Positions 11,447 through 22,568 of a stretch of DNA of 64,000 bases are shown here, one piece after another; position 1 is the first letter of the stretch; every line of letters starts with the position of its first letter. Origin of the DNA: Chlamydoabsidia padenii (taxonomy: Eukaryota > Mucoromycota > Mucoromycetes > Mucorales > Cunninghamellaceae). Below the pieces are notes generated by a model. The model worked only from the letters and a program-made list of their open reading frames with translations, had not been told where the DNA came from and ran no database searches. Position numbers and translations under genes: made by a program. The stretch is from the NCBI GenBank assembly GCA_025330725.1, contig JAIWND010000010.1, forward strand, positions 620,001 through 684,000, in the 5' to 3' direction.

Positions 11447-12265
11447 TCATTTGTTCTTTTCCAGGAATTGTCGTTGCAGATATTTTCTTCTTTCGACCAA
11501 CATATTTTTGAATAACTTTGGGAATCCTAAAAAGAAAGAGTATTAGTCAATTATTATTTCTAATTTCCACACCCCAATCCCCATTTTTACCTGGTATATA
11601 AGCAAAAGCACCAAGAACCATGACAATGGAGTAAGTCTTGTTCCATTCCTTTGCCAAAGGCATAGCAAGATAAGCCATCATGACTTCCAAAAACACACTG
11701 GCAGGATAAGAGAAGCGAAACCAGGAGAAACGAGCTTCCGTCAACGCAGGAGGGATAGTTTGTTCAGTGAGGAACCAGGCTTTGGCAGCACTATAACCAT
11801 AATTGACACCGTGATTCAAAGACCACACCAAGAGCATACAAGGGTAAACAATGTGAGACGATTGAATGGAGGGGAAAAGGGCACCAATACCAAAGGTCAC
11901 ATACAGTTGGATGAGAGATTGGACACAAGCAAGACGATCCACATTATACGACATGACAAGATCCAACACGGTGCTATAAAGTACCACTGCATACACAATA
12001 TATTGGAGTTCTGAGGATAAGCCTAGCCAGTTTCCTTGATTGACATTAAACCATTGCGAAAGTACAATAATACCAACTATTGCCCAGCCTTCAGCGCCTA
12101 GTGCATACGCCATCACATGCAATCGCTTAATCGTTTTCTTTTCTTTACCAGTGGCTGAAGATGTTGTCGTCCTCTCTAAACCAAGTAAGGATCATTAGTA
12201 CTCGTCATTAACCCCCACTCCTCTTGTTTCTTCTTCTTCTTACCTTGATTTGATGGTTGGGGCAT
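11447..12265 (-). CDS. PHS1-like 3-hydroxyacyl-CoA dehydratase family protein
   Basis: Three exons: 12244-12265, 11591-12175, 11447-11526; 228 aa. Multiple hydrophobic helices. The family hallmark region reads LLVWSLNHGVNYGYSA, then FRFSYPASVFLEVMMAYLA, where Y and E in YPxxxxxE match the catalytic Tyr/Glu pair of PHS1/HACD enzymes. The C-terminus FAYIPGFPKLFKNML followed by RRKYL fits the family's FPxLYxHMLxQRxK ending. The expected role is the third step of very-long-chain fatty acid elongation in the ER. The helix before the catalytic segment (SLNHGVNYGY instead of SxTEIIRYxFY) is divergent, so this may be a paralogue rather than the main enzyme. Confidence 0.8.
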
Positions 12266-12843
12266 CACAGTAATGTATTAAGGTTTATTAAAAAAAAAAA
12301 AAAAACTGGGAAGAAAGGGAAGAAAAAAAGGTCTGACAGGGAAATATAAAAAAGATGGTCGGGGATTCTCATTTAAACTACTGACCATCTGATTGGTCCC
12401 TTCTCCCCACACATCTCATTGGCCAAAAAAATGACCCAGGTGTTCATCATTGTACCGTCTGTCTTGCCAAATGTATACAGAAATATATATAGTTCTGTTC
12501 TACCAATGTATAAAAAAAAAAGTGCCCCTCTTCTTCTTATACCATGATCATCATGTGATGTCACCTTTCAAGCGAAATGAATAACCCCAGGAACTGGTTT
12601 CATATATTCATGTATGATGTATATGTATATATAAGAGAGATGGGATTCCAATAGTAAGGCAACTGGGATCAGACTCCAATATTCTAACCTTCTATGCCTG
12701 TAAGCAACACCCTTCATCACATTCGTGTCGTTGTCGGAATTTAGAAAAGTACCATAAAAATCGATAAAGTTGAAATTTTTCATTTCGTTCTCTCTTTTTC
12801 TACTTTTTTTTTTTAAAAAAAAAAACATACATTATATGCATCG
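12266..12843. other. Divergent promoter region
   Basis: Lies between the minus-strand dehydratase and the plus-strand transporter. TATA-like stretches occur near 12344 (minus orientation) and 12618-12633 (TATATATAAGAG, plus orientation). No ORF. Confidence 0.45.
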
Positions 12844-14791
12844 ATGACCATTCAAGTAGCTGAAGAGACTCCTTTACTATACAATCAAAAGCAACACCTT
12901 ACTTGTCCAACCCGATGTTGCAGTGAAGTATCTACAGACAACCTGGAATGCTGCACCACCATGGATCATGTCAAAAAAAACCTTTATTGCCAATTATCGG
13001 ATCAACCTTGGAGAAAAAAATGTGTGGCATTAATGTGTACTTTATTCTTGGCAGGTAAATCTTCTTTATGTCACCCTTATTGATGTACTCACCTTGTTTT
13101 TATTTTGTTGTTATTATCAATGGTGCATGTTGGAATCAAGCGGGCAGTCATTTTGCTGCACATACTCTGGGGGCCATGAAAAACACCATCAAAGAGGTAT
13201 GACATAATGATAACAAAACAAAATAGTACGATACTCGTCACTAAATCTTTCTTCTTTTGGATATAGGAATTCGGGATCAGTAATTCACAATATGGGGTTT
13301 TACAATCATCGGTGGCCATTGTCAATACTATTCTACCTGTCTTTGGGGGAATTTTTATCGATGCATTTGGAACGGTCCCTGGATCGGTATGTGCTACAGT
13401 ACTAATCACGTCGGGTAATGTGTTGGTGGCACTCTCTACTCATTCAGCCAATTGGAACATGATGATTCTAGGTCGGGTACTTTATGGTATAGGTAGTGGA
13501 TCGGTGGTGATCGTGCAAGAAACTATTCTCAGTCAATGGTTCCGGGGTAAAAGTCTGGCGGGTGTGGTGGCTCTTATGCTGACGGTCAGTCGATTGGCTT
13601 CGTTTTTGGCTCAGGCGACGGTGATGCCTATTGCTAATTGGTCCGGATGGTATGGCTATGGATTTTGGGTAAACAGAATAAATATACATGCTTGTATCAC
13701 CGGGCATGCATTCATGCAGGGTTTTGAAACGCCACCCGTTAACCTTTTTTTTTTTTTTTTTTTTTTTTACTTACCTAGTTCTCTGCCATGCTTTGCTTCT
13801 TGTCCTTGGTGATCAATCTCTTTTATATCATTCTTTTGAAAAAAGTCTCGCCAGTGTCGAATGTGGATCAATGTAAAAACGTCCAAACAATCAAACAGAA
13901 GAAGACTTTTTACTGGGTCAAGCTCTTATATCTGCCTCATGCTTATTGGTTGATTGTCACTATGGAATTCTTACTTGGTGGTGGATGGGGTTGCTTCTTG
14001 CATATCAACAGGTATATATATATATATATATAAAAGAAAGATTGAATCCAACTTTTTTTTTGGGGGGGACAGTGAATTCGTCAAGTATCGTTTTGGTTAC
14101 AACAACACACATGCAGCTGCCATTGCCAGTGTCGCGCAATTCCTACCAATCTTCCTTATGCCTTTACTCGGGGTCGTTGTTGACCGATATGGAAAAAGAA
14201 TTGCATTAAGTAAGTGACATGGCCATCTTAATCTTGTATTAACACTCTTCTTTTTTCATTATTGTACTAGTGATGGGTAGTGGAATCACTTTTACCTTTG
14301 CCGTTTATTTGCTAAACTACACTTTTATTCATCCATTGGTGGGCATGCTACTCTTCAGTGTAAGCCTGGCACTTGGCCCTGTCGGTATGGTCTCGGCCGT
14401 CCCTGTACTCTTACCCCTCTCCTTTGTAGGCACCGGATTAGGGTTGGTTAAATGTGCAACTAATATTGGCGGATCGTTGTTTGATATGGGAACGGGATGG
14501 CTACAAGATCAAGATGTTAACAAGGGGTATACGGGTGTCATGATTTGTTTTCTGGTCATTGGGGGGCTGTCGACTTTGACGGCGGGAATTCTATGGTGTT
14601 TGGACTGTCGACTGTATCATCATCTCCTCAACCAATCGGCCGCATCCGCTCGCCGACAATATGCAATTCAGGATGCGATGGCGAATCGCCCTTTGAAAAT
14701 GAATTATCTCTATGGTGCTATTCTCTTTGGATTCATGATCACTAGCTGGTGCCTGTTTATTCGGATCATCCTACGTCAATGGTGTTACTAA
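12844..14791 (+). CDS. Major facilitator superfamily transporter, MFSD1-like
   Basis: Six exons: 12844-13054, 13141-13196, 13267-13668, 13779-14011, 14073-14209, 14271-14791; 519 aa. About 12 hydrophobic segments follow a 65-residue cytosolic N-terminus that holds an acidic dileucine-type sequence (EETPLLY, residues 7-13), typical of lysosome/vacuole-targeted proteins. The segments HTLGAMKNTIKEEFGIS, QSSVAIVNTILPVFGG and FIDAFG match the MFSD1/MFS signature, and VVVDRYGKRIAL is the mid-protein DxxGxR loop. Probable vacuolar/lysosomal solute exporter; substrate cannot be read from the sequence. C-terminus ends in a final membrane helix. Confidence 0.85.
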
Positions 14792-15349
14792 ATAGTTATT
14801 CTTCCCCCTCCCTTTCCCTTTTTTTTTTTTTTATACTACTATTACTAGCTTTAGATCATCAAATAGTCTCCTATTGTATACCTCAATAATAAACTTTTTT
14901 TTTATCAAACACATACATACCTATTGCTGTATGTCATCTTTTTATAAATGCGGGTTTTGAAAAAGTAAATGATGTCTGTCAATTCATGCAAAAACAAAAT
15001 CGAATCCCTTCAACGTGCAATGTTAAAGCCCGCTCCCTAAAAAAGGAAAGTTGTGTTGAGTGGTATGTCACATACAAAAGAAAGGATGGTATGGTGTGTC
15101 CATTAGCACCGTTCAAGCATAATAGTATCATAGCAAATCATGCCCGTCTTTTTTTTTCAGTTGCTGACGATCACAACAAAACAATAAAACTAGTACATTA
15201 CAAATAGACGAATCAAATGATGGTTTTATTTAGTGGAATAGAGGATAAATGACAAATAATAAGTGATTGATCAAACCCGTGGCTAATGATAGAGATAATA
15301 TAAAAAGGGGGTAAGAGAGACAAAAAGGAAGACATTAAAACATTATAAT
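14792..15349. other. Convergent 3' flanks
   Basis: Space between the 3' ends of the transporter and RAD23. It holds an AATAAA (near 14886), a GCGGGTTTTGAAAA motif variant at 14950-14963 and only a doubtful 73-codon ORF. Confidence 0.45.
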
Positions 15350-17247
15350 CTATTCATAATCATCAAGTCCCCGTTCGAGTAAGTAGTTGGCGGCAAGTTC
15401 TATACAGGTTGGATATATACAAAAAAGAGGGTATGTGTGAGTACCATCTTGACTAGTTTCATTGTTATTTCCCTTACCTTCATTCTTGTCACAAGCAAAG
15501 TAAGCTTCAATGGCGAGGGCCCGCTCGAATCCCATTCCTTCCAACTATTTAAAAGATGTCCATCAGTATTCCATTCAACCCCCTCTTTTGTTTCCAACTT
15601 ACTCGATCGATCGCTTCTTTTTCTTCTTGAGTAACCTATAAATCACAAAAATAAAACCCCCCCCAGTTAGTTCAAGATGTTGGATAAGCATGTGTAAGTA
15701 TAGTACCTGAATCACTTGTGAGCCTTGAGGAACACCAGCACCATTGTCACTTTCTTCTGTAAGAGCTTGAATGAATCCTTGAGGGTCGGAATTGATAAGT
15801 CGAAGTAATTCTGGGTTAGATTGACCAAGTTGTTGAAGAAGAGGAGTGATCATGTTAGGATTGGCTTGAACCAGTTGACGCAATTGTTGGAATTGAGCAG
15901 TGTTCCGTAATTGAGAGAAATCCACGCCACCAGCAGATTGTTGTTGCTGCTGTTGTTGCTGTTGTTGTTGTTGTTGTTGGGCTGCTGTGAATAAATTTTG
16001 ATGTTGATCTATTTTTGTACGTAAAAAATAAAAATAAAAAAGAATGGTCAACATGATGTTATATGTCTTCCTCCCTATGACTTACTGGCGGCATGTGCAG
16101 TGGTGGTTGGGGAAGTGGCACCAGTTTCAGTGACAGGAACTGTTGGTGACGAGTCATCCATGCTTTGTTGTTGTTGTTGTTGAGCAGCTTGGAATTCACG
16201 TTCGACACTTTCAGGGATACCCTATTGGATTAAATAAAAATGTTAGTATCCTATAAATTGGGCCATTATAACTTGCATTAAAGAGATATTCCACAGCACG
16301 TTCAGGATTGTTATAACTGGCACGGAGAGCACGTTTGATTTGATCACGTTCAAATCCCATTTCCATCATGTTTTGAATCACCTGATCCAGTTCAGAGCCG
16401 GTGACTATAAAGAAAGAGACCTGATTAGCACAGATGCTGTATCCCCCCCCCTTGGTTTTATCTATTTCCCCATTTTTTTTTTGTTACCTAGTTGACTATC
16501 ACTTGTTACTTGGTTTGATGTAGTAGTGGTGTTAGTTGTTGGTGGAGTGGTGGTAGTGGTGGTGGTGGTGCTAGGTTCGCTAGGAGCTGAAGGTGGAGCT
16601 GAAGTAGTTGTTTCAGTGGTAGTAGTAGTAGTTGTTGTTGAAGGTTCTGTAGTGGTGCTGGTAGTTTCCGTTTTTTTGGGAGAAGATGCAGCAGCGGCTG
16701 GCTTGGTGACCTTTGGCTATATATACAAAGAATAGTGTGTGAGTTTAACCTTTTACCGGGAAGAGAAGAATGGGTTCTTACCTTTGACACCATCACCACC
16801 AAAAAGTCCTTTTCGCTAATCTCGTAAAAATCGACAGTCTTTGAGTTGTCAAGAATCTTTCCTTTAAAAAGTAAACAAGAGAATGTTAAATCAAGCGAGT
16901 AAAGGATTAGTATCAAGATTGATCAATGTTCAAAGTTCTTTTGGTCTTACCTGAATAGATCAGTTTTTGATTGGCCACAGGATGGTTCTTGGTGCTTTCG
17001 ATCTTTTCTTTGACAGAAAGAATCTACAACATAAAAAAAAGGACATTATATTAGCACATGCCCATGTGTTTGGTAGAGTAAAAAGAAAGAGTGAGAAAGA
17101 ACACATACCGTATCAGTACCTTCGACATCCAGCTTGAATTGTTCTTGTTGTAAAGTTTTCAAAGTCAATTGCTATAGGATCATATTAAGAGATTAGTAAG
17201 AGTGATGACATTTCATATACCAAGTAGCGTGCTTTGAGACTTACCAT
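15350..17247 (-). CDS. RAD23: UV excision repair / proteasome shuttle protein RAD23
   Basis: Eleven exons, 387 aa: 17245-17247 (ATG only), 17109-17171, 16951-17023, 16782-16861, 16488-16716, 16277-16404, 16086-16221, 15707-16008, 15603-15635, 15478-15544, 15350-15399. N-terminal ubiquitin-like domain MQLTLKTLQQEQFKLDVEG... to residue 73, a Thr/Pro-rich linker, UBA1 (GSELDQVIQNMMEMGFER, about 150-192), a polyQ tract, the XPC-binding Sti1-like domain (FSQLRNTAQFQQLRQLVQ, NPELLRLINSDPQGF), and UBA2 (EKEAIDRLEGMGFERA to the end). It shuttles ubiquitylated clients to the proteasome and supports nucleotide excision repair with Rad4/XPC. Unusual: an intron follows the start ATG directly, and intron 6 has a GC-AG boundary. 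Confidence 0.96.
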
Positions 17248-17879
17248 TGTGAGAGACGATTAAAAATGAAAAGAGGAGGAAAAAAAAAAAAAAGGTTCAG
17301 GCGCGATTGACTTTACACGTAATCAAGTAAAAGGAAAAAAGTCACGGCTATTTCGGGTGAGAATGGCGGGAAATCAATTTATATCGGTGATTTAAAACGT
17401 TCCAATCCTGCATGAATAACGCTTCTCCCCCGATTTGAAACTATGAAATCAGAGGATCATCATTAAAACATGGTTATGGGGAATGAATCAAGGCACTAAA
17501 AAATACATGTCCGATCCATTGTTCTTTTTGAATGACGAACAAATAAGCATTCAACTCTACCATTAGTAGTATGATGTGGCATCAAAAAGTGATTGTTCCA
17601 TTTCATAAATCACTCTTTTTTTTAATATTATTGTGTGACCCAAAGGAAAGAATGAGCATTGGTTATGTTACTTTATAAGGACTGGTTCTTCCCACAGATT
17701 TAAATCCAAAACGTTTGGTTTCTCCCTACCTTCTGGGGACCTCCGCTACAATTCAGGCGGCGCTGGGTGCTCCCTTTTTTTTTTTTCCATATAAAAATGG
17801 CTCATTCTCCCTTCTCTTTCTTTCCATTTTGTTCTTACTTTTTTTTTTATTATTATTATTATTCCCTCTTCTTTATACT
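17248..17879. other. Divergent promoter region
   Basis: Between RAD23 and the C2H2 gene. Contains a CCCGATTTGAAA motif variant (17419-17430 area) and, for the downstream gene, the TATA-like ATATAAAAA near 17790. No separate gene seen. Confidence 0.45.
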
Positions 17880-18146
17880 ATGATGTCTCCACAAATAACC
17901 CACTCTTCAATGTATCCTTGCTCTATCAACTGGCCATTAAACAAATTGGAAGAAGATTCCTTGACTGAAATCACGGCACATAACAGCTTACAACCAAAGC
18001 CTTACCATGACACCACCATGATTTGGTTCCCATCCAAAACCAGCTACCGTCGTCGATTATCATCTGGGTTTCGATGTGAATCATGCCAACGTCGATTCCA
18101 TTCTTTAGGCAATCTATGTAATCATCAACAATTATATCAACATTAA
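17880..18146 (+). CDS. Small single C2H2 zinc-finger protein
   Basis: Single-exon ORF of 88 aa from ATG 17880. A single finger at the C-terminus reads FRCESCQRRFHSLGNLCNH plus QQLYQH, i.e. C-x2-C-x12-H-x5-H with the conserved F and L. The basic stretch YRRRLSS precedes it. The remainder is polar. A TATA-like box lies about 90 bp upstream. Probable DNA- or RNA-binding regulator; target unknown. An upstream in-frame start at 17715 runs through poly-T DNA and was not used. Confidence 0.65.
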   Translation: MMSPQITHSSMYPCSINWPLNKLEEDSLTEITAHNSLQPKPYHDTTMIWFPSKTSYRRRLSSGFRCESCQRRFHSLGNLCNHQQLYQH

Positions 18147-19750
18147 ACCCCCCCCCCACCACCATCATCATCCTTTTAGCATCCATGCATACATAGTTAT
18201 ACCAACATATAGTTTATTACTGCTTTTGTAAATAGTTATTCTATCATATTTGTTATAAATAAATAATCTTGTCCAAAGGATTCTTCTCTAGATCTAACAA
18301 AATTGGAACCCAAATTTGTTCAACGCCAAGAGTTTAAAAAGGAAGGTGAAGCCATTCCACTGTTGTTAAGAGATCGATCTAGTCCACTAATCGGTATGTT
18401 TTTTTTTTTTTTTTAATTATGTCAAGAGGAATGCCACCTTTGTTATATAGACTAAATTAAAACATGGAAAGAAAGAAAAAAGACAGAAATCAGTAACAGA
18501 ATTCCATCGTAAACAATCGATTCTTTTTCTTTTTTGTGATGATGATCATGTTACCTTTATTACCATCGACCAGGGAGAAAAAAGAGACAGGGTACTTGCT
18601 GCACCGTGATACAATGCCACCTGCTTGTAGTGCAACATTCATCCTACAAATAGTAAACATAATATATGACCCGTGCTTCTGTTATCGTTTCGTTGTGTCA
18701 TTTTTTTTTTTACCTTGATACCAGGCAAGCAGACATGTTGTTCATCTTGTAACCCATTTCAAAGCATCGCCATACCGAGTGCCACCTATTGTTGTCATTA
18801 CCGTCCACCTTTTTGTCGTCAGTGTCATGTTGTTGGATTCCGTCGTTTCGTAATTACTTCCAGTCAGTCAGTCAAGTCAGTCAGCCAGTCAGTCAGCCAG
18901 TCACTCCATGTTGTAATAGCACGTGAGTAGCGTGAGACAAAGGAATGTATGAAACTAATATACATTATGAATAGTAAAATCTTCCATTAATAAAGGATTT
19001 CATCGATTAACATGGAATAAGAGAAAGAAAGGAGAAGAGAATAGAAACATTAGAAGAGCGGGAAAATGATTAAACAAATTCAATTCAATTCCCGATTAGT
19101 CTCTTCCCCATTTGGTAGCACGTATGCATATTCAAAAAAATAAGCATCCGTTCAATCTCTTTATACCTTTGGTTAATACCTACATGTGAGGATGACATTA
19201 CAACTGGTTACGCATGGGGTAGACATTGATAAACTGAGTATGCATAAATGACTGGCGAAAAAACATTGACTAATAGCGCCTTTTCAAATTTTTTGGTTTT
19301 CTAGAATGGTGAAAAAGTATCCATTGATGATGAAATTTCCCCGGTGAAATATGAACCCTTGATATAATTTGATCGACCTTTTTTCATACATTGATCGGGT
19401 TTTAGATCACTTGGAAGTACCACAGTCCCCCCCCCCCACCTTGACAGTCAATGACTCCTTTGTTTCATTCTACCGATTTTTCTTTTTGTCTCCTCTACAC
19501 CCCACATTTTCATTTCCCAGCCCACTATTGACGTCATGTTATTATACTAAACATCATTGACAATCATTCTTTATTGAAAGCAACAACAACAACAACAACA
19601 ACAGTGATAAAAACTAAACTAAGAATAGACTAATCTAAAAAAATGGTCAGTAGTAACACCATCAGTCGATGAGCCAAGATCAACCCCAATTACAATAAAA
19701 GAAGCTTGTCCGGTTGTCATTGATCCAATGCTAGCCCTATTGTTCTTGTC
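18147..19750. other. Repeat-rich, gene-poor stretch
   Basis: Coding-like islands are present at 18286-18393 (DLTKLEPKFVQRQEFKKEGE..., bounded by AG and GT) and 18724-18862, but cannot be joined into a gene. A degenerate CAGT tandem tract lies at 18859-18905 and a CAA microsatellite at 19577-19601. A C run is at 19425-19437. A TTCAATTCCCG motif variant is near 19083-19096. Confidence 0.35.
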
Positions 19751-19753
19751 CTA

Positions 19754-20135
19754 GTAATTTATCCGTCTGATCCATCTTGCCCAGTCTGGTCCAGCTATGC
19801 CTAGAAGAAAGAGAAAGAGAAAAAGTGAGTACAAGGACAGCATCTTTTTTTATTTTTTATTTTATTTTAATAAGCATTACATTTTTATACATGTTGAAGG
19901 AAGAATTGGTGTTCGAGTCGCATAAAACCGAAGGTTAATTTGTTGATGTCTTGACTTGATTTAAAGACGAGAGAAGGATAAGTATAGTTATTCCGTTTTG
20001 TCTAATTCGACTTACTGTATAATTGTCGAGTTACATCGCATACACCATTATAAAGTATCGTTGGTTCTTATTCCCAAAGCAGCATCGCAAAAGATAATCC
20101 ATATAGTCCATTCATCAAGTTTAGATTACGAATGA
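19754..20135 (-). other. Possible small multi-exon gene or pseudogene
   Basis: Minus-strand coding-like segments: NLNLMNGLYGLSFAMLLWE (about 20070-20125), ILYNGVCDVTRQLY, and INKLTFGFMRLEHQFFLQH (about 19895-19955). The first two share a frame but are separated by an in-frame TAA. A further segment HSWTRLGKMDQTDKLLGQEQ ends in a stop at 19754. Helical, non-membrane character. No family recognised; a broken gene is as likely as a real one. Confidence 0.25.
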
Positions 20136-20167
20136 ATTAAAGAGGTGAAGAAGTGAAAGAGAAGCTT

Positions 20168-20202
<35 letters not shown>

Positions 20203-20475
20203 GAAAATCCTGGATGTTTTAGCCGTTTTAAATCCCGCTCCTCCAACAAGAGGAGAAAAAGTAGCATCCATCAACTGCACTCATTTGAACACATCAATTA
20301 CATTCATTTGTCAATCCGTGACTTATTTTGAGCTTTTCTTGATGATGTTATCGACATAGTATAGCTTTATCAAGCATCCCCCACGTAAAAACAACCAATA
20401 CCTTCCGCGTCACGTGCTTTTTTAAATTCCGACAATGTGGTTTATATAGAACCAAGTAATTTTTTTATCATATAA

Positions 20476-20548
20476 GGGGATCTAGCTCAGATGGTAGAGC
20501 GCTCGCTTAGCATGTGAGAGGTACTGGGATCAATGCCCAGGTTCTCCA
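20476..20548 (+). tRNA. tRNA-Ala (AGC), slightly degenerate
   Basis: A 73-nt cloverleaf can be drawn: D-arm GCTC/GAGC, anticodon stem CTCGC/GTGAG with loop TTAGCAT (anticodon AGC), and T-stem CTGGG/CCCAG. An oligo-T Pol III terminator follows at 20552-20557. Oddities: the T-loop begins ATC instead of TTC (position 54), and acceptor pair 6-67 is T:T. It may be a weak or decaying copy. Confidence 0.8.
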
Positions 20549-20598
20549 ATTCTTTTTTGTCCGCTCATGCGGAGTTTAAAAACGTTACTCCTGTTACG

Positions 20599-20856
20599 TG
20601 TCGTTTGAACTATAAGACGAGTATTCCTTTTTTATATCAGGTGAAGAATCAGGTTTTTATTAAAAGTAAAGTACACATATATATATACTATTCTATTATC
20701 GGAGTCTATGGCTGAATTGGTTATATCGAAGCATCTAGATGTTAAAAGATTTATCGAGAGAGAAAGAAGAGAAAGAAGAGAAAGGAGAAAGAGACAAAAA
20801 GAAATTTCCAGATTGATATCTAATTTTCCAGAGAAAATCACTTTTTATCTCCGACA
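20599..20856. repeat. Left LTR (258 bp)
   Basis: Begins TGTCGTTTGAACTATAAGAC and ends TCTCCGACA. Differs from the right copy essentially by one extra T in a T run, so the insertion is recent. Confidence 0.85.
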
Positions 20857-22100
20857 TCATTCCCCACGGGGAGAAGAATCGACCACGATTCCAAGTAAGG
20901 TCCAAAAGAAAAAGGTCGAATTACCAGGGCAACACCGAGAGGAAGGGGAAAAAAAAAAAAATCAGGCACCACCGAGATCCATACCATAACGTCAATTACA
21001 TCCATAAAGCAGTATCCGCTGTTGTCCATATTCATGCTGTTGTTCCTGTTATCGCTAAACACTGCTGATTCACCTTTCCCATTGCTTGTTATTGTTCATT
21101 TTGCTGTATGTCGTACCGTAAAAAAAAGAGAGAAAGAGTCCACCGTTCATCATAATTGTCTTCACACTTGAAACCGTCCATGCCGCCGGCGTGATCCAAC
21201 TGAACGATCTAAATCCAATAATCCAAATAATAATCCAAAGTAATCGAGTAATCCATGTAAGGTGTCCAAATAAACCACATAAGTAAACCAAATAATCCGA
21301 GTACGTAATCCGAGAAAGTAAACCAAGTAAACCAAGTAAGTAATCCGAGTCAATAATCCAAATAATCCAAAGTAAATAAACCAGACAATACGAGCAATCC
21401 CAATAATACTAACAAAGCAGGTTTCATAACCGTCGTAAGATTCATTAGCCGATAACCAGGCAGTAAGTGTGATCCTAATCAATGATCCATAAATCAATGT
21501 TCCATCATCCAATAAGCAAGAATAGTTCGTTGATCCAATAGTAGTCGCCAATAATAATAAAGATCTTCTAATCGAACACAACAGAATTATACATGTCAAG
21601 GTCCAAGGTTCAGCCATTCATTCAAAGCAACCGTGTGAGTCCAGTCATCCAATGAGCAATACCAACATTAAAGAACCATAGTTGGGAGGAAGGTACTAGT
21701 ATCATCATAATAAATGTGAGCCAATCATGCACATCGAACGAGCCAGTAAGAACCAATACTAAGAGAGCCGAATAGTAAAGGAACTGAAGAGAGTGAGCGA
21801 GCCAACCAGATAATATACTTAAGCACAGTGCTAGCCATAGGAGTCCATCATATACTAATTCAAGAGTCACCGAACCAATAGTATGTATGTAAGCTACGCA
21901 TCCATATCACCAACAGCAAGCCATGTATGTCTTGCTGATTAGACGTCCAAGATTCACCGCATTGTTCCAACCATGTACTTGCCCCTCCTTAAGAATTGTT
22001 GTCCCCAACAATTCCCAAAGATTCACCAACGCAAGCCAGGAGCAAAGTATCGCCGTACCAAAAGGAAAGCCAGAGGATCGAAACGTAAACAAGCTACCAG

Positions 22101-22357
22101 TGTCGTTTGAACTATAAGACGAGTATTCCTTTTTATATCAGGTGAAGAATCAGGTTTTTATTAAAAGTAAAGTACACATATATATATACTATTCTATTAT
22201 CGGAGTCTATGGCTGAATTGGTTATATCGAAGCATCTAGATGTTAAAAGATTTATCGAGAGAGAAAGAAGAGAAAGAAGAGAAAGGAGAAAGAGACAAAA
22301 AGAAATTTCCAGATTGATATCTAATTTTCCAGAGAAAATCACTTTTTATCTCCGACA
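22101..22357. repeat. Right LTR (257 bp)
   Basis: Near-identical to 20599-20856, with the same TGTCG/CGACA ends. It is followed immediately by TACG, the target-site duplicate. Confidence 0.85.
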
Positions 22358-22568
22358 TACGGCTAAATCTGGTAGATGTTAGAGTATCTCAGGTTCAAAA
22401 AGTATGTTTTATATGTAATAAGTAGTGAGCACTAGAATCTTTTTGGTTTAGATTCAATCTTTGAGATGTGCTTGAATGTTCTTGCAAATATAAGATAAAA
22501 AAAAAGAGAATCCCAATTTGGAAAACGGGATTTAAAAGTAAAAATAGATGTAGATCTTGTACCAAAGT
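22358..22568 (+). repeat. Dispersed repeat, copy 1
   Basis: About 210 bp starting TACGGCTAAATCTGGTAGAT that recurs in the same orientation at 63788-64000 with roughly 85-90% identity by eye. It contains AGGTTCAA, which resembles the core of a Pol III box B, and later CGGGATTTAAAA. The left boundary coincides with the LTR target site. Possible tRNA-derived SINE; not proven. Confidence 0.75.

Larger units (their letters stand above)
20595..22361. mobile_element. Non-coding LTR element with 4-bp target duplication
   Basis: Two 257/258-bp direct repeats flank about 1.24 kb. The repeats start TGTCG and end CGACA (inverted termini), and the element is flanked by TACG on both sides (20595-20598, 22358-22361). 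These are hallmarks of LTR retrotransposition. The interior has no gag/pol motifs on either strand. It carries a quasi-periodic TAATCCAAA/TAAACCAAG tract (about 21205-21400). Size and content fit a TRIM-like non-autonomous element. It sits 50 bp downstream of the tRNA-Ala gene. No clear primer-binding site or polypurine tract was seen. Confidence 0.8.

Noticed and set aside
14986..15207. 73-codon plus-strand frame after the transporter gene
   Set aside because: Lysine-rich, lies in a convergent 3' flank, no homology recognised and no promoter.
15599..16054. Separate polyglutamine protein
   Set aside because: It is an internal exon of RAD23 read through its intron. The polyQ belongs to the RAD23 linker.
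16506..16735. Val-rich plus-strand and Leu/Pro-rich minus-strand frames
   Set aside because: Shadow frames of the Thr-rich RAD23 linker.
21162..21617. 151-codon minus-strand frame inside the LTR element, with apparent membrane-like composition
   Set aside because: Its Leu/Gly/Phe bias comes from reading the TAATCC-type repeat tract backwards. No domain, start context or promoter supports it.
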